The translations under genes and the position numbers were made by a program. Below the pieces are notes generated by a model. The model did not search any database. It saw nothing but the letters and a program-made list of their open reading frames with translations, and was not told the origin of the DNA. Shown here in pieces: positions 37,717-46,250 of a stretch of DNA of 64,000 nucleotides; positions within the stretch are counted from its first letter, which is position 1, and each line of letters opens with the position of its first letter. Source of the stretch: CAZBAF01 sp964490245 (lineage in GTDB: Bacteria; Patescibacteriota; Saccharimonadia; Saccharimonadales; JACDBH01); contig CAZBAF010000002.1 in NCBI GenBank assembly GCA_964490245.1, forward strand, positions 1-64,000, in the 5' to 3' direction.

Positions 37717-39609
37717 TTACTGCAACACCGCCTTTATTCTTCTGATTCCGGCGCTGGAGGCTTCTTCTTTGATGATTTTGAAAGTTTTGCCGTCTTCGGC
37801 CAGCTGGGCCGTGTGGTCAACGTGCGGGCCGCCGCAGATTTCAAAGCTGAAAGGCCGTTCCGCCGGATCAGATTTGGGATCTTTCATCGAGTAGACTTTG
37901 ACCGTGTCGCCGTAGCGGTCGCCAAACTGCCCCAGCGCACCCAAAGGACCGGTGGCTTCCTCGGTTGGATATTCCGCCCAGCTGACCTGGAGATCTTTTT
38001 TGATCTGCTCGTTTACAATTTCTTCAACCCTGTCCAGTTGTTCGCGGGTGACTTTTTCGGGATGGCTAAAGTCAAAGCGCAGACGCTCTTCAGTGATGTT
38101 GCTGCCGTTTTGGATCACATGATCACCCAGCACATCGCGCAGCGCCTGATACATCAGGTGCGTCGCGGTGTGGTATTTCTTGTGCTGCATGGTCTGGCCG
38201 CCCAAGCCGCCCTTAAAAGTTCCCTTAGCCGCAGTCTGGCTGCGGGCGCGCTGCTGGGCCATTTTCTCATCAAAAACCTTACGCCAATCGTCCGGGACAG
38301 CAATATCCTGCTTGTATGCTTCTTCGATACTTAATTCAACCGGAAAACCATAGGTGTCATACAGCTTGAAAAGCTCGTCGCCGGTCAGGCCGTTTTCTTT
38401 TAATTTTTCGAGCTCTTTAATGCCTTTACGCAGCGTTTGCCGGAAAGCCTTCTCTTCTTTTATCAAGATTTCTACGACTTTGTCGCGATTTTCTTTGACT
38501 TCCGGATAATCCGCCTCATACAGATCGGCAATCACCGGCACGACCTCTTGCATGAAGTTTTGTTCGATACCAAGCCCGAAAGCAAACCGGATAGCCCGGC
38601 GCATCAGCCGGCGCATCACATAGCCCTGTTCTTTGTTGCTCGGCGTCACGCCGTCAACAGCTAAAAAGGTCGCTGCGCGCAGATGGTCGGCAATGACGCG
38701 CATGCTTGTGGTATAGCTGTCATAGGATTTGCCGCTTAATGACTCGAGCCTGTCTATAATCGGTGCCAGCACGCTGATCTTAAAGACATCCGGACTGTCT
38801 AAGCTTGCCGCAGCAATACGCTCCAGACCGCCGCCAAAATCGACGTTTTGTTTGGGCAGCTTTTCAAAACCGGACTCTGTGCGCAAATATTCCATAAAAA
38901 CCGAGTTACCGATCTCCATATAGCGGCCGCAATCACAGTTGGGGTGGCAGTTTTCGCCAAAACTTTTGTCATGTTCGATGTGCTCAAACAAATAGAACAC
39001 CTCGCTGTCAGGACCGCAGGGCTCACCAACCTTAACCTGCGCCGGCGCGCCATTGCGGCTCCACCAGTTTTTCTCGTCGTAAAAGAAAATCCGGCCGCCC
39101 TGTTCGCCGACTTTATAGCCATTCTCTTCCGAACCAATCTCTACCTGTTTGGCATCGATACCCTTAGCCGCAAACAGTTTACTCCAGATTTCGGCACCCT
39201 CGGTATCTTTTGGTATATCCCATTCCGGAAAACCGCTGCAGCAGGTTACATAAATGCGCTTCGGGTCAAGCCCGACAACATCAGTCAAAAATTCAAAAAA
39301 CCACGGCAGCTGCTCTGCTTTAAAATAGTCGCCGAGCGACCAGTTGCCCAGCATCTCAAAAAACGTCGTATGGCGGTTGTCGCCGATATCGTCAATGTCC
39401 TGAGCGCGCAGGCACGTCTGGCTGTTCACCAGCCGGGTGCCCTTTGGGTGCGGCTCGCCCAACAGATAGGGGATTAACGGCTGCATACCGCTGCCGGTAA
39501 ACAGTGTGGTCGGGTCGTTGTACGGCACTAAAAGCGCACGCGGTACAACCGCATGCCCGCGCTCTTCAAAAAACCCCAAGTAAGCTTTACGTATTTCTTG
39601 TGCTGTCAT
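37717..39609 (-). CDS. alaS: Alanyl-tRNA synthetase, short form
   Basis: 630 residues from ATG 39609; family proteins start MTAQEIRKAYL, and the upstream start at 39630 is unlikely. Class II core, then the editing domain with HTATHL and CGGPH metal-binding residues. It stops at SSAGIRRIKAVLQ, so the coiled coil and C-Ala domain (about 240 residues) of typical AlaRS are missing. A TACAGT -10 box (39709-39714, minus) preceded by ACCTCTGT predicts a leader of about 90 bases. Confidence 0.95.
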   Translation of the reverse strand: MTAQEIRKAYLGFFEERGHAVVPRALLVPYNDPTTLFTGSGMQPLIPYLLGEPHPKGTRLVNSQTCLRAQDIDDIGDNRHTTFFEMLGNWSLGDYFKAEQLPWFFEFLTDVVGLDPKRIYVTCCSGFPEWDIPKDTEGAEIWSKLFAAKGIDAKQVEIGSEENGYKVGEQGGRIFFYDEKNWWSRNGAPAQVKVGEPCGPDSEVFYLFEHIEHDKSFGENCHPNCDCGRYMEIGNSVFMEYLRTESGFEKLPKQNVDFGGGLERIAAASLDSPDVFKISVLAPIIDRLESLSGKSYDSYTTSMRVIADHLRAATFLAVDGVTPSNKEQGYVMRRLMRRAIRFAFGLGIEQNFMQEVVPVIADLYEADYPEVKENRDKVVEILIKEEKAFRQTLRKGIKELEKLKENGLTGDELFKLYDTYGFPVELSIEEAYKQDIAVPDDWRKVFDEKMAQQRARSQTAAKGTFKGGLGGQTMQHKKYHTATHLMYQALRDVLGDHVIQNGSNITEERLRFDFSHPEKVTREQLDRVEEIVNEQIKKDLQVSWAEYPTEEATGPLGALGQFGDRYGDTVKVYSMKDPKSDPAERPFSFEICGGPHVDHTAQLAEDGKTFKIIKEEASSAGIRRIKAVLQ

Positions 39610-39762
39610 AATGTAAGTACCTTTATTCAAAGTTAATAAACGCTGGCTACATTGCAGCTATCCGCGCATGCCGTAGAAGTACCGTAATGCAAAAATCTCA
39701 TTACTTGTACTGTAACAGAGGTGGCCGGTTTTGCCAACGAATGCAAATCAAACCAATTAAGC

Positions 39763-39791
39763 TTGACAACATCTAATTTATTTGCTATAAT
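39763..39791 (+). promoter_or_regulatory. Perfect consensus promoter with no gene in front
   Basis: TTGACA (39763-39768), 17-base spacer, TGC plus TATAAT (39786-39791). This is the strongest promoter in the window and the only clear -35 box I saw. It points into the 3' end of the opposite-strand gene at 39821, so it may drive an antisense or small RNA, or be left from a deleted gene. Confidence 0.7.
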
Positions 39792-39820
39792 AAAAAGATA
39801 GGCTCTCAAAAATAAAAACC

Positions 39821-41023
39821 CTACCGCGGTGAAACGCGGATAATCCTGTCCTGCCCGCCGGAATTGTCGGTTGTTATAAAGAGATCGCCGCCGGGAGCCA
39901 TCCGCACTGTGCGAATGCGACCAAAGTCAGTCAAAAGTTCTTGCTGGCTGCGCACGCTGCCGTCCTCGGCAATATCCAGCAGACGGACGTGCTGGCCCTT
40001 CAGGGTTGCCATGACCAGCCGGCCCTGCCATAAACCCCAGCGTTCGTGCTGCAAAATAGCTATACCTGACGGCGCGATGGTCGGCGAACCTGACCGCCAT
40101 ACCGGCTCATGGGCATCGGGGTATCTGTCCAAATCCGTCATTGGCACTGATTCGTCATAACGGCCGTCCTGACCGTTTGGATCCCAACCGAAGTTACCGG
40201 ACCGCAGCCAGTTGATTTCATCATCACGATCAGGCCCATGCTCGGCCGTAAAACCGCGCGCACCGTTTGCCAACGGCTGATCCAGCACCACCAGACCCTG
40301 TACATTGCGGTGCCCATAGCTGTAAATACGCGGATCAAACGGTGCACCCAGATTGCCGCTTGCAGCCTGACCATCACGATCAACGCGCAGCACCTTACTG
40401 GCCAGACTGGCCGGGTTTTGCGGTGCGGCACCCAGTGCCGAATCGCCCGTGCCGATCCACAAAACCCCCTCGCTATCCATATGCAGGCGGCAGCCGGAGT
40501 GTCGGCCGCCCTGACTCTCGATGTCGGTGATAATCTCGGTTATTTCGCCTATAGACCGGTTGTCCGGCTGCAAAACAAAACGCCCCACACGCACACTGCG
40601 CACCGGACCGGCCGCGTTATAGCAGGCATACATGGTGCGGTTATCGGCAAAACTGCTATCCAGCGCCAGGCCCAGCAGCCCGCCTTCGCCCCCGGCCTGC
40701 ACCATAGGCAGTTCGGCAATCTGCCAGTCCTCGCCGGTGTCAATATCCAGGCCATACAGTCGCCCGGCGCGCTCGCTAAACACTGCCGTCGTCTCGTTGA
40801 TAAAAACCATATCCCAGATATGCGAATAACCTTCGGCTGCTGTGCTGATGCTCAGCTCCGGTGCGTCCGGCTCGACATCACTCACAGGCGGACTGTCCGG
40901 TGCGGCCTGCTCAGTCCGGCTGCCGTAAACAAGCAAGCCGACGCCCAGCACGATCAGCACAATACCGATTATTGCCCAGATAATACGTGCTTTTGTTGAC
41001 ACCTCATACATATGTCCGGCCAT
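39821..41023 (-). CDS. Membrane-anchored PQQ-type sugar dehydrogenase (GSDH)
   Basis: 400 residues. One N-terminal helix (IIWAIIGIVLIVLGVGLLVYG), then a six-bladed beta-propeller of the glucose/sorbosone dehydrogenase type: GEGGLLGLALDSSF, GGRHSGCRLHMDSEGVLWIGTGD, YGHRNVQGL, FTAEHGPDRDDEIN. It may oxidise an aldose outside the cell with PQQ, but PQQ synthesis genes are not seen, so the cofactor could be scavenged or the activity lost. Confidence 0.85.
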   Translation of the reverse strand: MAGHMYEVSTKARIIWAIIGIVLIVLGVGLLVYGSRTEQAAPDSPPVSDVEPDAPELSISTAAEGYSHIWDMVFINETTAVFSERAGRLYGLDIDTGEDWQIAELPMVQAGGEGGLLGLALDSSFADNRTMYACYNAAGPVRSVRVGRFVLQPDNRSIGEITEIITDIESQGGRHSGCRLHMDSEGVLWIGTGDSALGAAPQNPASLASKVLRVDRDGQAASGNLGAPFDPRIYSYGHRNVQGLVVLDQPLANGARGFTAEHGPDRDDEINWLRSGNFGWDPNGQDGRYDESVPMTDLDRYPDAHEPVWRSGSPTIAPSGIAILQHERWGLWQGRLVMATLKGQHVRLLDIAEDGSVRSQQELLTDFGRIRTVRMAPGGDLFITTDNSGGQDRIIRVSPR

Positions 41024-41080
41024 ACATCCAGCATAGACGACCTGATAGGCTTGGGCAATATCAAAGTGCCCGCGCCGCCC

Positions 41081-43702
41081 TTACGCCCCGTACATAAACG
41101 CCGCATCATATGCGCCGATATTTTTGGTCGATACCACAGGATGCCCGGCAACAGACAAATCACGCAGCGGTTTGGGCAAGGTGACAGACACCGGCGACCC
41201 GGTGGTGTTGACATACACCCAGCCAAGCGTATAGGCGCGGGTCTTTACACCCGGCTCGACCTCTGGAATATCATCCCAGGTTGCGTAGTTGGCGCGCGGG
41301 CGGCCCAGATTCATTAAAAACTCCTGCTCAATCGTAGACTTGTAATCCAGTCCCCACTCTGTCAAAAACTGTTGGTTGCGTGAACCGCGCCAGCCTAAGA
41401 GAAAATGCCCGTAACACCAGCGGCGGTAATGCGCCAGATCAGCCGCGCTGATATTGCCCGCTCCGGTAGGAGGCGAGTCAAACACCGTGCCCACTAAACC
41501 GTTCTGTCCGCTTTTTGCCCATACGCATGCCTTGTAATCATTGGCGCAGATGGTCATCCACTGATTACGCTGGGCTGTGGTTTTTGCTATCTGCACGCTG
41601 GGATTATTCAGCCAGAACTCAAGCACCGACATATCGAGCGCACCGGAGGCTATAACCGAAAGCTGATAAGGATCCTGCGGATTTGCCTGAGCCGCCAGGT
41701 TATTGCCGATAATATACTGCGGACCGGGTATGCCGGCCGTCGTCATAAAAGACCGAAAGTCATGCATCTTATGAATCTGCATGGCCGCCAGACTGGCATT
41801 GGTATGCATGGTGTCGGGATCGATCACCGAAGGCACCCCAACCAGCGACCAGGGCCTGACATCATAGCCGTAGCTATCCGACTGATTATAAAAATTGGTT
41901 CCGGTAATATCCACGTACAGTGCGTTGACGCTCTTGATATCGCTGCCGGCAGACGCATACCCGCTCCATCCGGCAGGCGCCGGCTGATCCGGGTCGGTAG
42001 TCTGCGGAACATTTGCGGGGTTACCAGCCCGGTCAAATTCGAGCATTTCCATGATACGCCGCTTGGCCACCCACTCGGTGGCGCGCTTTTTGACATCCTC
42101 GGTCAGACGCTGATCCAAAGCCAGCACATAGCGCAGCGCTCTGTCCGCCCTGTTCACCGCCGGGGTACCCGCAAAAGTGGCGTCAGCTCCTTCAGAGATT
42201 GAGCCGACATACACCGGTGCAAACACCTTTGCGTCGTCAGCATGGCTGGCGGCCGTGGTACCCCACATGCCGCGCACCACTGTCAGTGTCACGATACCGG
42301 CAACCGGCCCGCTCACCGCGGTAATCCCCATAATCTCATCATCAATCCGCACCCAGTGCACGCACTCGGCGGAACTGACCGATACAACCGAAGCATTACT
42401 GACGGCTGGATCGCCCGGGCGCGGCGCCCGGAAAGGCCATGAATCCGGCGCCCGCGAGTAACTGGTGGCTGCTCCGGTAGTGGTTAAATCAAGTACACTG
42501 CCCCCTGCGGTTTCGGCCACCTGAAAGGTGTTGGTATCGGGGTTTCTAACAAAATATTCCGTACCGGCAACAAGCGGCGAGGGCAGATTATTGCCCGAAA
42601 AATACACCGACTCATTAGCACTCAGCCCATGACCATTGGCCGTCAATCGATCCGTCCCGGTATTGACGGAGGAGATACCGGCAGTCGGTTTATGTAAGTG
42701 AGCTGCATAAAGCTGTACGGTAGTGGTTGCGGCATCGATACCGCCGCTCAGCCGTGCGGCATGCTCGATCACCGAAGCATCATCGATATAATGGGTTTCG
42801 CCGTTAGCGGGCGGGCCGGTCCATCTGACCTGCAACGCAAACCAGGCGGCACCGGCGGGCGCAACCGCCGTCACGGTGCGCTGCGTCCAGCTGGCGCCGT
42901 CGGCGCTCGCACTGCCCGCAGAAGTTTGAATGGTGGCAAAGCTTGCATCCAGCCAGCGGATTTCGGCCGCGCAGGAGCGGCCGGTGGTCTGGGCCTTTAC
43001 CCACAGACTGCCGGTTACTTTCATGCCTTCAAAGGCAGCCATCGACGTACCGCTGGAAATACCGGTAGATGCCACCATCTGTCCGGCCGAAGCACCCATT
43101 GTCACCGCCAGACAAGCCGAACCGTTCCGCGGTGCAGTGCCGATAGAAGGCGTGCTGCTGGTCACAATAGTCGCCGATACGCCGTTTGGCGCCCGCGCAT
43201 TCCAGAAGTTCTGGCTGCTGCCCTCAAATCCGGCCTCGTCACGTCCGCTGCCGGACAAATCCACGGTCAGCCTCTCAGCCGAACGTGCCTCAATCGGGCT
43301 GCCGGGATAAAAAACCGCCATTGCCAGCGGGTAGTGCGCCTCCAGATCAGGCGCTTCTTCGAATCGTGTTTGCATAACGTACGAACCATGTCCGTAGGTG
43401 CTGGTGATCATGCCGGCCGCCGTTAACTTCTGCCCTAATGATGTGGGTGAAGTTCCTTTGTTTTTTTCTCCGCACCACAGATTATACGAACCTGCCGTCG
43501 TATGGTTTTCGCTATGCATGCGGGTCAGATAGCGGCTCAGCTCGGTTATGACGTGGGGTTGCGAGTCGGCAGCCTGGTTAAGGGCGGTGGCTGCAGGAAT
43601 ATCACTCGCTGTCACAATGGTAGCCAACGGTATGGTGGGCCGCTTGGGTGGGGTTGAGAGTGAAGCAGCCTGCCGAGCCCGGCCTGCAGCCCCTAGACTC
43701 AT
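41081..43702 (-). CDS. Large multidomain protein, phage-tail-like with possible glycosidase domain
   Basis: 873 residues, no signal peptide. Regions seen: N-terminal part; a carbohydrate-binding-like beta sandwich (about 160-310); a segment near 345-410 (DRLTANGHGLSANESVYFSG to FQVAETAGGS) like the FCCH-type modules of phage tail proteins; and a C-terminal half (about 530-873) that may be a TIM-barrel glycosidase ending in a beta module. It overlaps the upstream gene by four bases. Confidence 0.55.
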   Translation of the reverse strand: MSLGAAGRARQAASLSTPPKRPTIPLATIVTASDIPAATALNQAADSQPHVITELSRYLTRMHSENHTTAGSYNLWCGEKNKGTSPTSLGQKLTAAGMITSTYGHGSYVMQTRFEEAPDLEAHYPLAMAVFYPGSPIEARSAERLTVDLSGSGRDEAGFEGSSQNFWNARAPNGVSATIVTSSTPSIGTAPRNGSACLAVTMGASAGQMVASTGISSGTSMAAFEGMKVTGSLWVKAQTTGRSCAAEIRWLDASFATIQTSAGSASADGASWTQRTVTAVAPAGAAWFALQVRWTGPPANGETHYIDDASVIEHAARLSGGIDAATTTVQLYAAHLHKPTAGISSVNTGTDRLTANGHGLSANESVYFSGNNLPSPLVAGTEYFVRNPDTNTFQVAETAGGSVLDLTTTGAATSYSRAPDSWPFRAPRPGDPAVSNASVVSVSSAECVHWVRIDDEIMGITAVSGPVAGIVTLTVVRGMWGTTAASHADDAKVFAPVYVGSISEGADATFAGTPAVNRADRALRYVLALDQRLTEDVKKRATEWVAKRRIMEMLEFDRAGNPANVPQTTDPDQPAPAGWSGYASAGSDIKSVNALYVDITGTNFYNQSDSYGYDVRPWSLVGVPSVIDPDTMHTNASLAAMQIHKMHDFRSFMTTAGIPGPQYIIGNNLAAQANPQDPYQLSVIASGALDMSVLEFWLNNPSVQIAKTTAQRNQWMTICANDYKACVWAKSGQNGLVGTVFDSPPTGAGNISAADLAHYRRWCYGHFLLGWRGSRNQQFLTEWGLDYKSTIEQEFLMNLGRPRANYATWDDIPEVEPGVKTRAYTLGWVYVNTTGSPVSVTLPKPLRDLSVAGHPVVSTKNIGAYDAAFMYGA

Positions 43703-44235
43703 GCCATGTCCTCACCGGCTACAAAACCAAACCACGTTGACCCCCCGTTGATAGTCAAAAACGAAAGAATACTCACCGCATTACCGGTGGTGGGCAGAGT
43801 TGGCGCCGCGCCAGCCGACCACTTAACGCTGCCTGGCCAGGTGACCGTCCGGCCGCCGGTACCATCCTGAGAGACAAACAATGTAAACGAACACATCACC
43901 CCGTTGGTCGCTCCTGAAAAGGCAAATGTGCAATTGCCGGTCAGCGTGATATTAAATACGCTGCCGCTGGCCAGATTAACCGTATAGGACGACCCCGAGT
44001 TGGCACTGACGACTGTTTCCTTGCCGCCGCCGACGCGTGAAAGTTTTTCCTGGTCGAGCTCCTGGATTGCCGATTGTACATTCGATGCCGAAACATCACC
44101 CCCGGGGGTTATCTGCACATTACTGGCATTAACCGGCTTAAGACTGCCGTCATTATTGTGTGAAACCTGCAGATATTCATTCAGAATACCTCCCCAGGTT
44201 CCGGCATCCTGGCCGGGAACGGGCAAACGCGCCAT
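43699..44235 (-). CDS. Phage tail fibre-like protein
   Basis: 178 residues. The opening MARLPVPGQDAGTWGGILNE and the later FTLFVSQDGTGGRTVTWPG and VSILSFLTINGGSTWFGF are typical of tail-fibre or tip proteins of phages and of similar Saccharibacteria surface genes. No signal peptide. The ATGA overlap with the next gene implies co-translation. Confidence 0.65.
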   Translation of the reverse strand: MARLPVPGQDAGTWGGILNEYLQVSHNNDGSLKPVNASNVQITPGGDVSASNVQSAIQELDQEKLSRVGGGKETVVSANSGSSYTVNLASGSVFNITLTGNCTFAFSGATNGVMCSFTLFVSQDGTGGRTVTWPGSVKWSAGAAPTLPTTGNAVSILSFLTINGGSTWFGFVAGEDMA

Positions 44236-44287
44236 ACTTTTTATATCCTGATTATGCTTTTAGCATAGCAAGCAAAGCCGTGGTTGG

Positions 44288-45490
44288 CTAGGGCCTGGTG
44301 ACAATTCCGCCGCCCAAAACCCGATCACCACTATAGAGCACTGCCGACTGACCGGGGGTAACGGCCCTGATGTCTTCGGATAACGCTATATCTAGCGTGT
44401 CTACGCCATATGTAGCGTGCTCTTTTGCATGGGGCACTATATCTAACGTGCCCCTGATAAGCGGTGCCCGGTGGCGCACCCTCACCTCTATTGCCTGGCC
44501 GGCCGCCTCCGGCTCGTTAATCCAGTGGACCGAGCCAAGCGTCAGGCGGTCGCTCCACAGCCGGGCATCCTGAAGATCGGTTGTTACATACACTTCGTTT
44601 TTTTCCATGTTCTTGCCCACGACATAGTAAGGCAGCCCGGCCCCCACCCCAAGCCAATGCCGCTGGCCGATGGTGTAGTAAATGGCGCCGTCATGCCGGC
44701 CCAGCACCCTGCCGTCCTGATCAATAATGTCGCCAGGCGGCTGCTCGCCCAACTCGTGCCGCAGAAAATCCTTGATCCCTACCTTACCGACAAAGCAAAT
44801 GCCCATACTTTCTTTCTTGCCCGCTGTTGCCAGACCGAACTTACGGGCCAGCTCGCGGACCTCCGGCTTGGTGTAATCCCCTAGCGGGAACAGTGTCTTG
44901 CTCAGCGCCTCCTCCGTGACGCGGTACAAAAAATAGGTTTGGTCTTTGTTGCTATCCTTTGCAGTCAGCAGCACGGCTTTCGGCGGGCGCGGATCTGGCG
45001 AACCGGAATGCGAAGAGTCTTGGGGGCGCAAAGGAGACGCATCAACCGCGCCCTGTGCCTGCGTACCGGGGTCGAGGGCACTGTCATGGTCATCAGCTGC
45101 ATGCCGGACGCGGGCATAGTGGCCGGTGGCAACCAGGTCAGCACCGTCAGCCAGTGCCGTCTCCAAAAATAGCTTAAACTTGATCTCCTGGTTGCACATG
45201 ATATCGGGGTTGGGCGTGCGGCCGGCCTTATACTCGGCAATCATGTAGTCAACCACTTTTTGACGATACTGGGTCTCAAAATCATACAGCTTGAACGGTA
45301 TACCCAGACGCACTGCCACCCGCTTGGCATCATTAAAATCCTGCCGCCATGGGCACTCAAAGCCAGGCAGATCCTGGCTCCAGTTCTTCATATACACACC
45401 CGTCACGTCATAGCCCTGCTCCTTTAACAAAGCAGCCGTCACGCTTGAATCCACACCTCCGCTGAGGCCAACATACACCTTCTTCACCAT
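44288..45490 (-). CDS. mnmA: tRNA-specific 2-thiouridylase MnmA
   Basis: 400 residues. PP-loop GLSGGVDSSVTAALL, first Cys in PDIMCNQEIKF, second Cys in GICFVGKVGIKDF. It thiolates U34 of Lys/Glu/Gln tRNAs using sulfur from a cysteine desulfurase (see 60439). An insert of about 40 low-complexity residues (about 135-170, rich in D, S, P) splits the ATPase domain, and three palindromes (44383-44452) lie near the 3' end. A TAAAAT box ends six bases before the ATG. Confidence 0.95.
   Translation of the reverse strand: MVKKVYVGLSGGVDSSVTAALLKEQGYDVTGVYMKNWSQDLPGFECPWRQDFNDAKRVAVRLGIPFKLYDFETQYRQKVVDYMIAEYKAGRTPNPDIMCNQEIKFKLFLETALADGADLVATGHYARVRHAADDHDSALDPGTQAQGAVDASPLRPQDSSHSGSPDPRPPKAVLLTAKDSNKDQTYFLYRVTEEALSKTLFPLGDYTKPEVRELARKFGLATAGKKESMGICFVGKVGIKDFLRHELGEQPPGDIIDQDGRVLGRHDGAIYYTIGQRHWLGVGAGLPYYVVGKNMEKNEVYVTTDLQDARLWSDRLTLGSVHWINEPEAAGQAIEVRVRHRAPLIRGTLDIVPHAKEHATYGVDTLDIALSEDIRAVTPGQSAVLYSGDRVLGGGIVTRP
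44383..44452. repeat. Three near-palindromes inside mnmA
   Basis: ACGCTATATCTAGCGT (44383-44398), ACGCCATATGTAGCGT (44403-44418) and CACTATATCTAACGTG (44435-44450). They share a pattern with two sites inside the cysteine desulfurase gene at 61439-61485. Confidence 0.7.
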
Positions 45491-45513
45491 AAACTTATTT
45501 TAACATATTTCTT

Positions 45514-45552
45514 AACTTTCTAGGTTCTGACCCCAGAAACTTCAAAATTATG
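45514..45552 (+). repeat. Left 39-bp terminal inverted repeat of RAYT element
   Basis: Begins AACTTTCTAGGTTCTGACCC and matches the reverse complement of 46204-46242 at about 36 of 39 bases. Confidence 0.9.
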
Positions 45553-45575
45553 GTGTGGTATGGTATTTTTGAGAT

Positions 45576-46193
45576 ATGCCAGCAAAGAATACGGTTCGGG
45601 CCTTTCAAAATGACGGCTTTTATCATGTTTATAATCGCGGGGTGAATAAGCAACCCGTTTTTCTAGACGACGCTGACTATCGGGCTTTTCTCAATCTACT
45701 CAAAAGATATCTGTCAGCCGAGCCGGTAGCCCATCCCAAAAACGGCGTCTACCCTACCTACGTAAGCCAGGTCGAGCTGCTTGCCTACTGCCTGATGCCG
45801 AATCACTTTCACCTACTGCTCTATCAGCTTGATGATAACGGTGTAGCTTTGCTGCTCAAGGCTGTTGCGACATCATACGGTATGTACTTCAACAAAAAGT
45901 ACGAGCGAGTCGGCCCGGTATTCCAAGGAAGATTCAAGGCGAGCAGTATTAACCACGACGCATATTTACACCACGTCAGCCGCTACATTCACCTGAATCC
46001 GCGCGATTACGGCAACTGGCCCTACTCCAGCCTCCCCTGTTATCTCGGCACGCACAATGCCCCGTGGATAAAACCAGCAAGAGTATTGGAGCTTTTCGAT
46101 AACAATGCCGAACAGTATCTAACATTCATACAGGACTACGAAGAACAAAAAGAACTACTGGACGAACTCAAATACGAACTCGCTGACAAATAG
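45576..46193 (+). CDS. REP-associated tyrosine transposase (RAYT, Y1 family)
   Basis: 205 residues. The HUH motif MPNHFHLLLYQ (about 73-83), the opening YHVYNRGVNKQPVF, then GPVFQGRFKAS and YIHLNPRDYGNWPYSS are standard RAYT features; the catalytic Tyr is probably in the SRYIHLNP region or just before it. These enzymes nick and move single-stranded hairpin DNA. The gene is intact, so the element may still be active. Confidence 0.92.
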   Translation: MPAKNTVRAFQNDGFYHVYNRGVNKQPVFLDDADYRAFLNLLKRYLSAEPVAHPKNGVYPTYVSQVELLAYCLMPNHFHLLLYQLDDNGVALLLKAVATSYGMYFNKKYERVGPVFQGRFKASSINHDAYLHHVSRYIHLNPRDYGNWPYSSLPCYLGTHNAPWIKPARVLELFDNNAEQYLTFIQDYEEQKELLDELKYELADK

Positions 46194-46203
46194 CCTATTA
46201 TGA

Positions 46204-46242
46204 CATAATTTCTAAGTTTATGGGGTCAGAACCTAGAAAGTT
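46204..46242 (-). repeat. Right 39-bp terminal inverted repeat of RAYT element
   Basis: Inverted copy of 45514-45552, with about three mismatches. It starts ten bases after the transposase stop. Confidence 0.9.
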
Positions 46243-46250
46243 CTAGAAAG

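Larger units (their letters stand above)
45514..46242 (+). mobile_element. RAYT (IS200-related Y1 transposase) element
   Basis: A 729-bp unit with a single transposase gene bounded by 39-bp inverted repeats. It lies between mnmA and the surface-protein cluster. A direct repeat of CTAGAAAGTT continues just past the right end. The layout resembles REPtrons, where a RAYT gene is flanked by inverted REP sequences. Confidence 0.85.

Noticed and set aside
39610..39702. Regulatory riboswitch or T-box in the alaS leader
   Set aside because: The leader is about 90 bases with only a small hairpin (GCTGC/GTAGC); no T-box sequence or antiterminator is visible.
41081..44235. Prophage
   Set aside because: Only tail-like proteins occur; there is no integrase, capsid, terminase or portal gene around them.
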